Positions 50,051 through 60,690 of a stretch of DNA of 64,000 nt are shown here, in pieces. The stretch lies in contig NZ_PYAK01000015.1 of NCBI RefSeq assembly GCF_003264365.1, forward strand, positions 62,001-126,000, written 5' to 3'. The stretch is from Micromonospora noduli. GTDB taxonomy: Bacteria; Actinomycetota; Actinomycetes; Mycobacteriales; Micromonosporaceae. The number at the start of each line of letters is the position of its first letter. Position 1 is the stretch's first letter. The notes below the pieces were generated by a model. It saw only the letters and a list, made by a program, of their open reading frames with translations, had not been told where the DNA came from and did no database searches. Both the position numbers and the translations under genes were made by a program.

Positions 50051-50719
50051 ATGAACCATCCGCCGATCGTGCCGACCGAGGACTGGCAAGAGGCAGTGAA
50101 CACCTTGCGCGTCCACGAAAAGGCACTCACCCGCCAGCTCGACGCAGTGGCCGCGGCGCGTCGCCGGCTACCGATGACGCCGGTCGAGCAGGACTACGTG
50201 TTCGAGGGCCCGTCCGGGCCTGCCAGTCTGACCGACTTGTTCCAGGGCCGCCGCCAGCTCATCGTGTACACCTTCATGTGGCACGGCGTCGACGCTGTCT
50301 GCTCCGGCTGCTCGATGTTCACCGACAACGTCGGACACCCGGCCCACCTCAACGCCCGCGACGTCACCCTGGCGTTGACGTCCCATGGCCCACTGGACGA
50401 CCTGCTGGCGCTGCGGCGGCGAATGGGTTGGGCCCTGCCCTGGTACTCGTCGCTGAACAACAGCTTCAACGCCGACATGGGAACCGGCGACGGATTCGCG
50501 CTTAACGTCTTCCTCCGCGCCGACGACCGGATCTTCCGCACCTACACCACCACCGCCCGGGGCGTGGAACGGCTCGGCAGTAACTGGTCCTTCCTCGACC
50601 TGACGCCATACGGTCGACAGGAGACCTGGGAGGACTCGCCGGAAGGCTGGCCGCAGACCCAGCCCTACCAGTGGTGGCGGCTGCACGACGAGTACGACAC
50701 GACCAAGGACCCGTCATGA
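50051..50719 (+). CDS. DUF899 thioredoxin-like protein
   Basis: A 222-residue protein of the DUF899 family. EDWQEAVNTLRVHEKALTRQLDAVAAARRRLPM is the conserved N-terminal helix, VYTFMWHGVDAVCSGCSMFTDNVGH holds a CSGC pair in the thioredoxin-fold position, and NWSFLDLTPYGRQETWEDSPEGWPQ ends the domain. Function is unknown but a thiol role is likely. ATG 50051 is preceded by a purine-rich leader. Its stop overlaps the PPOX start. Confidence 0.9.
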   Translation: MNHPPIVPTEDWQEAVNTLRVHEKALTRQLDAVAAARRRLPMTPVEQDYVFEGPSGPASLTDLFQGRRQLIVYTFMWHGVDAVCSGCSMFTDNVGHPAHLNARDVTLALTSHGPLDDLLALRRRMGWALPWYSSLNNSFNADMGTGDGFALNVFLRADDRIFRTYTTTARGVERLGSNWSFLDLTPYGRQETWEDSPEGWPQTQPYQWWRLHDEYDTTKDPS

Positions 50720-51243
50720 GGGTCGACACGCCAGTCGCTGAACTCCTCTTCGGGCAGGAAGATGCCACACCCTTCAACACCGACGTGGCGACACTCAAGC
50801 CTTGGAGCCAGGCACTGGCCTGTCTGGAGTCGGCGCACAAGTGTTGGCTGTCCACGGTAAGTCCGGATGGCCGTCCACATGCCGCGCCGGTGATGCCGGT
50901 GCTGGTGGATGGGGTGCCGTGCATTGCGAGTCGCCCGAACTCCCGCAAGAGCCGAAACCTGGCCGGCAACCCCCGCGCTGTCATCACCGTGAGCAGCGAC
51001 AACCTCGACCTGGTGGTAAGCGGTGAAGCTCACCAGGTGTCGGGCGAGACCGCGCTGCGCCGGGTGGCCGCCGCCTTCGCAACGAAGTACGGCTGGACGT
51101 TCGCCATCAGGGACGGCCGAGTCCATGACGAGAGTCTGCCGGGGTCGCCCCGGTATGCCTTCTACAAGGTCTCCCCCGTCCGGGCTTTCGGCTATGGCAC
51201 GGACGGACTGACCGCGACCCGTTGGCGGTTCAATCGCACCTGA
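50716..51243 (+). CDS. Pyridoxamine 5'-phosphate oxidase-like flavin/F420 protein
   Basis: A 175-residue split-barrel protein. KCWLSTVSPDGRPHAAPVMPVLVDGVPCIASRPNSRKSRNLAGNPRAVITV is the PPOX signature. Actinobacterial members bind FMN or F420. ATG 50716 overlaps the DUF899 stop as ATGA. With HxlR and DUF899 it forms a small redox operon. Ends before a strong bidirectional terminator. Confidence 0.9.
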   Translation: MRVDTPVAELLFGQEDATPFNTDVATLKPWSQALACLESAHKCWLSTVSPDGRPHAAPVMPVLVDGVPCIASRPNSRKSRNLAGNPRAVITVSSDNLDLVVSGEAHQVSGETALRRVAAAFATKYGWTFAIRDGRVHDESLPGSPRYAFYKVSPVRAFGYGTDGLTATRWRFNRT

Positions 51244-51291
51244 CTGCCGGGCTGTGTCATGAACTGTCACCGGCACGTCCAGCCTCACATC

Positions 51292-51347
51292 ATCAGTGAC
51301 CGGGCTCGGGGCAACTCAGAGCGTTCACCCCGAGCCCGGTCGCTGAT
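51292..51347. terminator. Bidirectional terminator, 20-bp stem
   Basis: Arms 51292-51311 and 51328-51347 are complementary at 20 positions with one G-U pair, around a 16-base loop; the central 14 bp (GACCGGGCTCGGGG and complement) are perfect. It separates the PPOX gene from the convergent rox gene. Confidence 0.88.
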
Positions 51348-51385
51348 AGTTCCTCAACCTTGACGTCGAGGCCGCCGGCCTGAGA

Positions 51386-53077
<1,692 letters not shown>

Positions 53078-53124
53078 CTATATCCCCCAGCGTGATCCCG
53101 TCGAGTTGTTTCCTCGTCACGTGA

Positions 53125-53829
53125 TCACGGCGTCTGGTGGGTCAGCGATCGGTGCAGCCACTCGGCCATCAGCGCGCGTTCGGCGTCGGTGAGCCCCGGG
53201 AGGTTGGGCAGCACCGTCGCGAAGGTCACCGCGACCGCGTTCCCGGTGGTGTCGGGTGTTATCGGAGTTGTCGCCAGGATGCTGGTGAGCACGGCATCGA
53301 GCATGGCCTCACCCAGACCCGGGTCGCGCTGGTCGGCGGGCATTCCCAGCAGCGTGAGGATGGTGCCGTTGCCCGCAGAGTGGATCATCATCAGCGCGCG
53401 CTCCTCATCGACCCGGAGGAGGCCGGACGCGGCGAGTCGCCGGACGCGGCGGCGTAGCACGTCGAGGCCGGCGACAGTTGCCGGCGAGGGCGCGCCACTC
53501 CCCCGGGTGGCGATCAGCGCGTACAACTCGGGGTTTGTCAGGCCGAACTCCACGTGCGCGCGCCATCCGGCGCGCAGGTCCGCGACCGGGTCGCCGTCCG
53601 CTGCGACCGCTTTGCCGCTGACGTAGGTGGCCATGACGTGTTCGGCGACGGCGTCGATGAGGCCGTCCTTGTCGCCGAACAGGCGATAGATGGTCGGCGC
53701 CTGCACGCCCGCGGCCTGGGCGACGGCGCGGGTCGTCACCGCGTTCGCGCCCTTCTCGCGCAGCAGTTCGGTCGCTGCCGAGACGATGCCCGCACGGACG
53801 TCGTCGCGGGTGTCCTGCGTCGTCACCAT
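53125..53829 (-). CDS. TetR/AcrR-family transcriptional regulator
   Basis: A 234-residue TetR protein. AGIVSAATELLREKGANAVTTRAVAQAAGVQAPTIYRLFGDKDGLIDAV is the helix-turn-helix; the C-terminal ligand domain spans 70-220. ATG 53829 is divergent from an NmrA-like SDR gene, with TTATC/GATAA palindromes between, so it likely represses that gene. Ligand unknown. Confidence 0.92.
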   Translation of the reverse strand: MVTTQDTRDDVRAGIVSAATELLREKGANAVTTRAVAQAAGVQAPTIYRLFGDKDGLIDAVAEHVMATYVSGKAVAADGDPVADLRAGWRAHVEFGLTNPELYALIATRGSGAPSPATVAGLDVLRRRVRRLAASGLLRVDEERALMMIHSAGNGTILTLLGMPADQRDPGLGEAMLDAVLTSILATTPITPDTTGNAVAVTFATVLPNLPGLTDAERALMAEWLHRSLTHQTP

Positions 53830-53848
53830 GAACCGATGCTAACAGTGA

Positions 53849-53903
53849 CTTGTTATCCATGAATTATCGGTGATAACGTTCGCGCCGTAACGCCGATAAC
53901 AAG
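53849..53903. promoter_or_regulatory. TetR operator cluster
   Basis: CTTGTTATC (53849-53857) and GATAACAAG (53895-53903) are exact complements flanking the region. Inside, TTATC-GGT-GATAA (53864-53876) is a short perfect inverted repeat with the same GATAA half. All lie between the divergent TetR and NmrA-like genes. Confidence 0.7.
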
Positions 53904-53915
53904 GGAGTGTTCATC

Positions 53916-54779
53916 ATGATCGTCGTCACCGGTGCCACTGGCCAACTGGGGTCCCAGATCGTCGACCGGCTGCTCGACCGGCTGTCGCCCGACGCCGTGG
54001 GCGTGAGCGTGCGCGACGTCGACAGGGCCGCCGGCCTCGCCGAGGGTGGGGTGCGGGTGCGCGTCGCGGACTTCACCGACCCGGCCACGCTGGGGCACGC
54101 CTTCGAGGGTGCCGGCAAGGTCCTCATCGTCTCCGCCGCCATCCGCGGCCCCGGCGCGTTCGTCGCGAACCGCGCCGCCATCGACGCCGCCCGCGCCGCG
54201 GGAGCCAGTCGAATCCTCTACACCAGCCACCAGGCCGCCTCCCGGGACTCGCTCTTCGCCGCCCAGCCCACGCACGCCGCGACCGAGGAACACCTGGCTG
54301 GACTGGGGATTCCCTTCACCGCCCTGCGCAACGGCTTCTACGCGAGCACGCTCAGCTTCTCCATCGGCACGGCGCTGGAGACCGGGCGACTCGTGGCGCC
54401 GGCGGACGGCCCGGTCTCCTGGACCGCGCACGCCGACCTGGCCGAGGCGGCAGCCGTCGCTCTCACCGACGATGGCGTACTCGACGGGGTCACGGCACCG
54501 CTGACCGCCTCGGAGATGCTCGACCTCGAAGCGGTGGCCGCCATCCTCAGCGACATCACGGGCCGCAGCGTCGAACGTGTCGTCGTGGATGACGACCAGT
54601 GGCGGGCGTCCGCCATCGAGCGAGGCATGCCCGCCGCGGCGGCCGACTTCACTCTCGGCATGTACCGCGCGGCGCGGGAGAAGGAGTTCGCTGTGACCGA
54701 TCCGACGCTGGAGGCAGTCATCGGCCACCGCCCGACACCCGTCCGCACGGTGCTCGAGGCCATCGTCGCCAAGCGATGA
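53916..54779 (+). CDS. NmrA/SDR-type NAD(P)H-binding oxidoreductase
   Basis: A 287-residue protein. MIVVTGATGQLGSQIVDRLL is the cofactor motif, ILYTSHQAASRDSLF and GIPFTALRNGFYASTL follow the NmrA/quinone-reductase-2 (QorB-like) pattern, and NAD(P)H:quinone reductase activity is plausible. ATG 53916 is eight bases after AAGGGAG; an in-frame GTG at 53907 is inside the ribosome site. Divergent TetR gene is the probable regulator. Confidence 0.9.
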   Translation: MIVVTGATGQLGSQIVDRLLDRLSPDAVGVSVRDVDRAAGLAEGGVRVRVADFTDPATLGHAFEGAGKVLIVSAAIRGPGAFVANRAAIDAARAAGASRILYTSHQAASRDSLFAAQPTHAATEEHLAGLGIPFTALRNGFYASTLSFSIGTALETGRLVAPADGPVSWTAHADLAEAAAVALTDDGVLDGVTAPLTASEMLDLEAVAAILSDITGRSVERVVVDDDQWRASAIERGMPAAAADFTLGMYRAAREKEFAVTDPTLEAVIGHRPTPVRTVLEAIVAKR

Positions 54780-54795
54780 CGCGCTCGCGAGCCGA

Positions 54796-55578
54796 TCAGC
54801 GCAGCATCGCCCGGGTCATTCGACGGGTGGCGACGTACATCGCGATCGAGCCGAACGTGAGGAGGTAGGCCACCGGGATCAGCAGGTCCCAGCCGAGGCG
54901 GCCCAATGCGGGTTCCCTGACCAGCTCGATGCTGTGGTAGAGCGGCAGCACCTGGATCAGCGGCCGCACCGCCTCGGGGTAGACCGACAGGGGATAGAAC
55001 GTCGTCGCGAACAGGTACATCGGCAGCATGAAGAGCTGGATGTACTGAAAGTCGGGGAAGTCGCGCAGGTACGTCGTGACGGCCAGGCCGCCGGCCGCGA
55101 ACGCGTACGAGATCAGCAGCGACGCCGGCAGGGCCAGCAGCACCCAGGCCGACGTGACCAGCCCACCGACGGCCATGAGGGCCAGGAATCCGATCGACGT
55201 CAGCAGCCCGTTGATCATCGCGCTGGTCACCTCGCCGACGGCGATGTCGGTGACGGAGAGCGGTGTCGGCAGGATCGCCTCGTAGGTCTTCTCGACCCTC
55301 ATCCGGACGAACACACCGAAGCTCGTCTGGTTGAACGCCGTGTTCATCGCCGTGGTGGCAAGGATCGCCGGGGCCACGTAGGCGGCGTACGGGACGTCGA
55401 CACCGGGGACCGTGCCGACGAGCATCCCGACGCCGACGCCGATCGACAGCAGGTACAGGATCGGTTCGACGAGCGCGTTGAGCAGCGGCGTGACCGACCG
55501 GCGGTAGATCATGAAGTTGCGTTCGATGAGCGCCAGGGCCCGGCGTCTCGTCCAGGCGGGTACGGCGACGGTGGTCAT
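54796..55578 (-). CDS. ABC-2-type permease 2 of an exporter
   Basis: A 260-residue membrane protein with six hydrophobic segments. YRRSVTPLLNALVEPILYLLSIGVGVG and the re-entrant-region AYVAPAILATTAMNTAFNQTSFGVF are the ABC-2 permease pattern of NodJ/DrrB-like proteins. It is the third gene of an ATPase-permease-permease operon and is 31 bp from the second permease. Export of a lipid-linked or drug-like molecule is likely; the substrate is unknown. Confidence 0.9.
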   Translation of the reverse strand: MTTVAVPAWTRRRALALIERNFMIYRRSVTPLLNALVEPILYLLSIGVGVGMLVGTVPGVDVPYAAYVAPAILATTAMNTAFNQTSFGVFVRMRVEKTYEAILPTPLSVTDIAVGEVTSAMINGLLTSIGFLALMAVGGLVTSAWVLLALPASLLISYAFAAGGLAVTTYLRDFPDFQYIQLFMLPMYLFATTFYPLSVYPEAVRPLIQVLPLYHSIELVREPALGRLGWDLLIPVAYLLTFGSIAMYVATRRMTRAMLR

Positions 55579-55609
55579 GATGCCTCCACGGGGCGCTGGG
55601 CGTGGGCCG

Positions 55610-56368
55610 TCACGGGTGCAACCGTCGGCGGTACGTGACCCGGGCGATCAGGAAGCCGCCGATCGCGAGCACCAGCAGGTAGGCGATGTGGACGGAGCTG
55701 CCGGTGACCGTCGCCGTGCCGAGGCTGAGGGTGCGGCACAGCTCCACCCCGTGCCACAGCGGCAGCAGGTAGGACACCGGTCGGATCCACTCGGGCAGCT
55801 GCGAGACCGCGAAGAACGTGCCGGAGAACATGTAGAGCGGCATGATGACGAAGCGGAACACCGTGTCGATGTGGCGCAGCTTGCGTACGCCGACCGCCCA
55901 CGCGGCGGCGGGTGCCGCGAACGCGACCCCGGTCAGCGTCGCGCCGAGCAGGGCGCCGAGGGCCCACCATCCCCCGATCAACCCGAACGCGGCCATCACC
56001 ACGATGAAGGCGCCGCTGGCGATGAGCACCCGGAAGGTGATGAACAGCAGGTGCCCGGCGGCGAGTTGCTCCGGCCTCAGCGGCGTCGGTGTGGCACTGC
56101 GGTACGCCCCGAAGCCGGCGGCCCGGGCGACCCCGGCGGCCCCTTCCAGGAACGCGTTCTGCATCGCGGCGGCGGCCAGGATGCCCGGGGCGAAGAACGC
56201 CGCGTAGGAGACGCCGGCGATCTGGGCGGGCGCGTTGTCGTCGACGAGGGCGCCCAGCCCGGCACCGATGCCGATGAGGAACAGCAACGGGTTCAGCACG
56301 TTGATCACGATCGAGCCCCGCCAGGTACGCCGGTAGCGCGTCAACCAGTACCCGAATACACGAAGCAC
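55610..56368 (-). CDS. ABC-2-type permease 1 of an exporter
   Basis: A 252-residue membrane protein, about six hydrophobic segments, related to its neighbour: YRRTWRGSIVINVLNPLLFLIGIGAGLGALV and SYAAFFAPGILAAAAMQNAFLEGAAGV. Both permeases resemble the lipooligosaccharide (NodJ) branch. GTG 56368 begins 15 bp after the ATPase stop. The two permeases probably form a heterodimer with the shared ATPase. Confidence 0.9.
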   Translation of the reverse strand: MLRVFGYWLTRYRRTWRGSIVINVLNPLLFLIGIGAGLGALVDDNAPAQIAGVSYAAFFAPGILAAAAMQNAFLEGAAGVARAAGFGAYRSATPTPLRPEQLAAGHLLFITFRVLIASGAFIVVMAAFGLIGGWWALGALLGATLTGVAFAAPAAAWAVGVRKLRHIDTVFRFVIMPLYMFSGTFFAVSQLPEWIRPVSYLLPLWHGVELCRTLSLGTATVTGSSVHIAYLLVLAIGGFLIARVTYRRRLHP

Positions 56369-56383
56369 CAGTGGCCTCCCCTG

Positions 56384-57361
56384 CTACTCGATGAGCGATC
56401 GGCCGGTGAGCTTGAGGAACACGTCCTCCAACGTCGCGCGGCGGACCAGTGCGGTGAGCGGCGTGAGCGACATGGCGTGCACCGTGGCGAGGGCGGCCTC
56501 GCCGTCGGCGGTGTAGACGAGCACCCGGTCGGGGAGCAGTTCGACGCGGCCCTCGGCGTCGTTGCCTCCGGTGGCCAGCGCCGACGTCCGAAGCTTCTGC
56601 GCCGCGGTGTCGCGTTCGTCGAGGCGGAAGCGGAGTTCGAGGACCTCCCGGGTGGCGTACCTGGTGATCAGTTCCCGGGGTGAGCCCTGCGCGACGATGC
56701 GGCCGTGGTCGACCACGACGAGCCGGTCGCAGAGCTGCTCGGCCTCGTCCATGTAGTGCGTGGTGAGGATGAGCGTGACGCCCTGCTGTTTGAGCTGGAA
56801 GAGCCGGTCCCACAGGATGTGTCGGGCCTGCGGGTCGAGGCCGGTGGTCGGCTCGTCGAGCAGCAGGATGTCCGGTTCGTTGATCAGGGAGCGGGCGATG
56901 GTCAGACGCCGCCGCATGCCGCCGGAGAGCGTCTCGACCTGGTCGCCGGCTTTTTCCTGAAGCTGGGCGAAGTCGAGCAGCCGGGTCGCGCGGTCCCGGA
57001 TGACGGCCCGCGGCAGGCCGAAGTATCGCCCGTAGATGTGCAGGTTCTCCCGCACGGTGAGCTCGTTGTCCAGGTAATCGTCCTGCGTGACGACGCCCAG
57101 CCGGGCACGGATCTCCGGCCCCTGTCTCATCGGGTCCATGCCCAGCACGCGCAGGCTGCCGCCGCTGATCGGCGACGTGGCGGCGATCATCCGCATGGTG
57201 GTGGACTTGCCGGCGCCGTTGGGGCCGAGAAGCCCGAACGACTCCCCCCGCTCGACCGCGAAGTCGATGCCGTCGACCGCGTGGAACTCCGCTGTGGACC
57301 CGCGTGCTGGATAGATCTTGGCCAGTTTGCTCGCCTGGACCAAAGAGTGCTCGCTCACCAC
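56384..57361 (-). CDS. ABC exporter ATP-binding subunit (DrrA/NodI-like)
   Basis: A 325-residue ATPase. [16 protein letters not shown] is Walker A, VETLSGGMRRRLTIARSLI the signature, DILLLDEPTTGLDPQ Walker B, and LILTTHYMDEAEQLCDRLVVVDHG the H-loop. The C-terminal 100 residues are the DrrA-type regulatory tail. GTG 57361 or the adjacent GTG 57358 starts it. First gene of a three-gene exporter operon. Confidence 0.93.
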   Translation of the reverse strand: MVSEHSLVQASKLAKIYPARGSTAEFHAVDGIDFAVERGESFGLLGPNGAGKSTTMRMIAATSPISGGSLRVLGMDPMRQGPEIRARLGVVTQDDYLDNELTVRENLHIYGRYFGLPRAVIRDRATRLLDFAQLQEKAGDQVETLSGGMRRRLTIARSLINEPDILLLDEPTTGLDPQARHILWDRLFQLKQQGVTLILTTHYMDEAEQLCDRLVVVDHGRIVAQGSPRELITRYATREVLELRFRLDERDTAAQKLRTSALATGGNDAEGRVELLPDRVLVYTADGEAALATVHAMSLTPLTALVRRATLEDVFLKLTGRSLIE

Positions 57362-57507
57362 GGCAGTTTACGAACACGAACAGCGCTCTGCAAGATTCGA
57401 GCAAGGCTTTGTAATTTCTCGACTCCGCATAGAGTGTCCTTTCGCGACGGTTCGAGGACTCCCGGGGGCCTCCCGTTTCGGCCGGCGGCAATCTGTAGGT
57501 TGTCTTC

Positions 57508-57547
57508 TTGACGGGTGGCTGGCGTGTAGCTAAGTTTCAGCCACCCG
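57508..57547 (+). promoter_or_regulatory. Promoter with overlapping palindrome before nagZ
   Basis: TTGACG (57508-57513) and TAAGTT (57531-57536) are spaced 17 bp, a good vegetative promoter. A perfect 10-bp inverted repeat, CGGGTGGCTG (57512-57521) with its complement at 57538-57547, starts in the -35 box and ends at the likely transcription start. A repressor bound here would block transcription of the nagZ-namZ-hydrolase cluster. Confidence 0.6.
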
Positions 57548-57562
57548 GACTGAGAGGCGTCT

Positions 57563-59380
57563 ATGCAGACCCGACTCGTTACCGCGACCGCCCTGGCGGC
57601 CACACTGGCGGCCACCCTCGCTTCCCTGCCTGCCCAGGCCGCCACGCCGGTGCGCCCATCGACCGCCGAGCACGGCTGGGTCACGTCGACGCTGCGACAC
57701 ATGAGCCTGGAGCAGAAGGTCGGACAACTCTTCGCCACCTACGTCTACGGCGGTGACGCCACGGACCCCAGCGCCGCAGACCGGGCCGCGAACGTCGCCG
57801 CCTTCGGTGTGGAGACACCGGCCGAGGTGATCGAGCGGTACCACCTAGGCGGCGTCTGCTACTTCTCCTGGTCGCACAACCTGGACAGCCCCCGACAGAT
57901 CGCGACCCTCTCCAATGGACTGCAGAGGGCTGCCCGTGGCGACGGGGCAAGGGGCAGGGTTCCACTGCTCATCTCCACCGACCAGGAGCAGGGCGCGGTG
58001 GTGCGAATGCCCTCCCCCGCCGCCCAGTTCCCCGGGTCGATGGCGCTGGGCGCGGGGCGGTCGCCCCGGGCCGCCCGGACGGCGGCGGAGGTCACCGGAC
58101 GCGAGCTGCGCGCCGTCGGCATCCAACAGCCGTACGCGCCGATCGCCGACGTCAACGTCAACCCGGGCAACCCGGTGATCGGCGTGCGGTCCTTCGGCGC
58201 CGACCCCACCCTCGTGGCCGACCTCACCGCCGCCCAGGTCACCGGTTTCCAGGACCGGGCCGGGGTGACCGCCGTGGCAAAGCACTTCCCCGGGCACGGC
58301 GACACGGCCACCGACAGCCACACCGGTCTCCCGGTGATCAACCACAGCCGCGCCGAGTGGGATCGGATCGACGCGCCGCCGTTCAAGCGTGCCATCCGCG
58401 CCGGTGTCGACACGATCATGACCGCGCACATCGTGGTCCCGGCGCTCGACCCGTCCGGCGACCCCGCGACCTTGTCGCGGACGATCCTCACCGGCGTGCT
58501 GCGCGGTGAGCTCGGTTTCCGGGGCGTCATCGTCACCGACGCGCTGAACATGGCTGGCGTGCGGGCGAGGTACGGCGACGAGCGGGTGCCCGTACTGGCG
58601 CTCAAGGCCGGCGCCGACCAGCTCCTGATGCCGCCGAATCTGGCGCTGGCGCGGGACGCGGTGCTGCGGGCCATCGCCACCGGCGAGCTCACCGAGCGTC
58701 GGATCGACGAGTCGGTCCGGCGCATCCTCGGCGTGAAGTATCGCCAGGGACTCGCCCGCTCACCGCTGGTCGACGTCGAGAAGGCCGTCCGGACCGTCGG
58801 CGCTCCGGAGCACCTCGCCGCCGTCACCCAGGTCACCGACCCGACGCTCACCGCCGTCCGCAACGATGCCGGAGTGCTGCCCCTGCCCCACGCCGACCGG
58901 TCGGTCCTGATCACCGGCTGGGACAGCGCCGCCTTCGCCCCGGTCGCGACGGTCGCCGCCGGATTCACCACGCGTGGTGCCCGCGTCACCGCCCGACCGG
59001 CGACCCTGCCCTCCGACGCGACGATCACCGCCACGGCGAGCCAGGCCGCCGAGCACGACCTCACCGTCGTGCTCGTGAACAAGGCGTGGGACACCGCCGT
59101 CACCGACCCGCGAGCCACCCAGCAACGCCTCGTCGCGGCGCTGCTGGGCACCGGGAAACCCGTGGTCGTCGTGGCCGTCCGCGACCCGTACGACATCGCG
59201 TACCTGCCGGGTGTCACCACCTACCTGGCGACGTACTCGTACACCCGCGCGGCGATGGACGCCCTCGTCCGCGCGCTGCACGGCGAACTGTCCCCGAGCG
59301 GACGGCTGCCGGTCACGATCCCCACGGCCGAGGGGGCGGGCTTCGTGCTCTACCCCTACGGCCACGGCCTGAGCTGGTAG
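57563..59380 (+). CDS. nagZ: Secreted GH3 beta-N-acetylglucosaminidase (NagZ-type)
   Basis: A 605-residue exported hydrolase. Residues 1-26 are a signal peptide ending PAQA-A. The GH3 barrel holds KHFPGHGDTATDSHTGLPVI near residue 240, the His-Asp dyad loop unique to NagZ enzymes, and the nucleophile Asp in VIVTDALNMAG near 325. A C-terminal alpha/beta domain (about 400-605) makes it the two-domain type of Bacillus NagZ (YbbD). It removes GlcNAc from peptidoglycan fragments. GAGAGG precedes ATG 57563; namZ follows by 9 bp. Confidence 0.93.
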   Translation: MQTRLVTATALAATLAATLASLPAQAATPVRPSTAEHGWVTSTLRHMSLEQKVGQLFATYVYGGDATDPSAADRAANVAAFGVETPAEVIERYHLGGVCYFSWSHNLDSPRQIATLSNGLQRAARGDGARGRVPLLISTDQEQGAVVRMPSPAAQFPGSMALGAGRSPRAARTAAEVTGRELRAVGIQQPYAPIADVNVNPGNPVIGVRSFGADPTLVADLTAAQVTGFQDRAGVTAVAKHFPGHGDTATDSHTGLPVINHSRAEWDRIDAPPFKRAIRAGVDTIMTAHIVVPALDPSGDPATLSRTILTGVLRGELGFRGVIVTDALNMAGVRARYGDERVPVLALKAGADQLLMPPNLALARDAVLRAIATGELTERRIDESVRRILGVKYRQGLARSPLVDVEKAVRTVGAPEHLAAVTQVTDPTLTAVRNDAGVLPLPHADRSVLITGWDSAAFAPVATVAAGFTTRGARVTARPATLPSDATITATASQAAEHDLTVVLVNKAWDTAVTDPRATQQRLVAALLGTGKPVVVVAVRDPYDIAYLPGVTTYLATYSYTRAAMDALVRALHGELSPSGRLPVTIPTAEGAGFVLYPYGHGLSW

Positions 59381-59389
59381 GAGGCAAGC

Positions 59390-60679
59390 ATGCAGCGGAG
59401 GAATTTCCTGGTCGGCGCGGTCGGTGCGGGCGCGCTGGGGGCGGGGACGCTCGGCGTCGGACCGGCGGCGGCCAACTCCCGTGACCGTCGGGTCCGCACC
59501 GGCCTCGACGAGCTGGTGTCGTCCGGGTTCGCCGAACTCGCCGGTCAGCGCGTGGGCGTTATCTCCAACCCGACCGGCGTCGATGCGTCCTACCGGCATC
59601 TCGTCGACCTGATGCACGGCTCCGGTCGGGTGCAACTGGTCGCGGCGTTCGGCCCCGAGCACGGCTTCCGCGGCTCCGCGCAGGCAGGTGGCAGCGAGGG
59701 AACCGGCGTCGACGCACGCACCGGCATCCCGGTGTACGACGCGTACGGCGCCTCGCAGGCCCGGTGGGAAGCGATGTTCACCGAGGCCGGGGTGGACACC
59801 GTGGTCTTCGACATCCAGGACGTCGGAGTCCGCTTCTACACCTACATCTGGACGATGTACACCTCTATGGTCGCCGCGGCCCGGGTCGGCAAACGCTACG
59901 TCGTGCTGGACCGGCCCAACCCGATCGGCGGGCGGGCCTACGGGCCGATGATGACCAGCCCGTACACCTCGGGCGTGGGTCTCAAGGAGATTATTCAGCA
60001 GCACGGGATGACCGTCGGAGAGCTGGCCCGGTTCTTCAACGCCACGTTCCTGCCGGCCGAGGCGGGACGACCGGTCGACCTGGACGTGGTGCGGTGCCGG
60101 CACTGGAAGCGCGACGCCCTCGCCGCCGACACCGGCGTGCCCTGGGTGATGCCCAGCCCCAACATGCCCACCCCGGACACCGCTCTGGTCTACCCGGGCA
60201 CCGGGCTGTTCGAGGGTGTCGCCTCGATCACCGAGGGGCGCGGCACGTGTCGCCCGTTCGAGCTGATCGGCGGCCTGGCGACGGACTTCGACCACCACTG
60301 GGGTGACCGGCTCAACGCCCGGAACCTGCCCGGGGTCGAGTTCCGTGAGGCGTACTTCTCGCCGACCGCGGCCGGGCAGAAGCCGGACCTGCTCAACAAG
60401 CTCTGCGCCGGCGTCGAGGTCAAGGTCGTCGACCCGGCGGTGTACGACCCGATCCGCACCGGCGTGGCCATGCTCGTGGAGGCGCACAGGTACCCGGCGT
60501 TCGCCTGGCGACGCGACTCGTGGGACACCGTGCGCCCGTACTGGATCGACAAGCTCACCGGGTCGCCGCGACTGCGGACCCAGATCGATGCCGGAGCTGA
60601 CGTGGACGACGTCGTCGGCGCCTGGGCCGAGGAGTTGGCCACCTTCGACCGGCGTCGCCGGCCCTACCTGCTCTACTGA
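59390..60679 (+). CDS. namZ: Secreted exo-beta-N-acetylmuramidase (NamZ, DUF1343)
   Basis: A 429-residue exported protein. MQRRNFLVGAVGAGALGAGTLGVGPAAA is a Tat-like signal (RRNFLVG). The mature part shows the DUF1343/GH171 pattern: RVGVISNPTGVDASYRHLVDLM, FGPEHGFRGSAQAG, VFDIQDVGVRFYTYIWTMY, RPNPIGG and YPGTGLFEGVASITEGRGT. NamZ of Bacillus releases MurNAc from peptide-free MurNAc-GlcNAc ends. It lies between nagZ and a serine hydrolase gene, as in the Bacillus recycling cluster. Confidence 0.93.
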   Translation: MQRRNFLVGAVGAGALGAGTLGVGPAAANSRDRRVRTGLDELVSSGFAELAGQRVGVISNPTGVDASYRHLVDLMHGSGRVQLVAAFGPEHGFRGSAQAGGSEGTGVDARTGIPVYDAYGASQARWEAMFTEAGVDTVVFDIQDVGVRFYTYIWTMYTSMVAAARVGKRYVVLDRPNPIGGRAYGPMMTSPYTSGVGLKEIIQQHGMTVGELARFFNATFLPAEAGRPVDLDVVRCRHWKRDALAADTGVPWVMPSPNMPTPDTALVYPGTGLFEGVASITEGRGTCRPFELIGGLATDFDHHWGDRLNARNLPGVEFREAYFSPTAAGQKPDLLNKLCAGVEVKVVDPAVYDPIRTGVAMLVEAHRYPAFAWRRDSWDTVRPYWIDKLTGSPRLRTQIDAGADVDDVVGAWAEELATFDRRRRPYLLY

Positions 60680-60690
60680 GGAGTGCGGTG

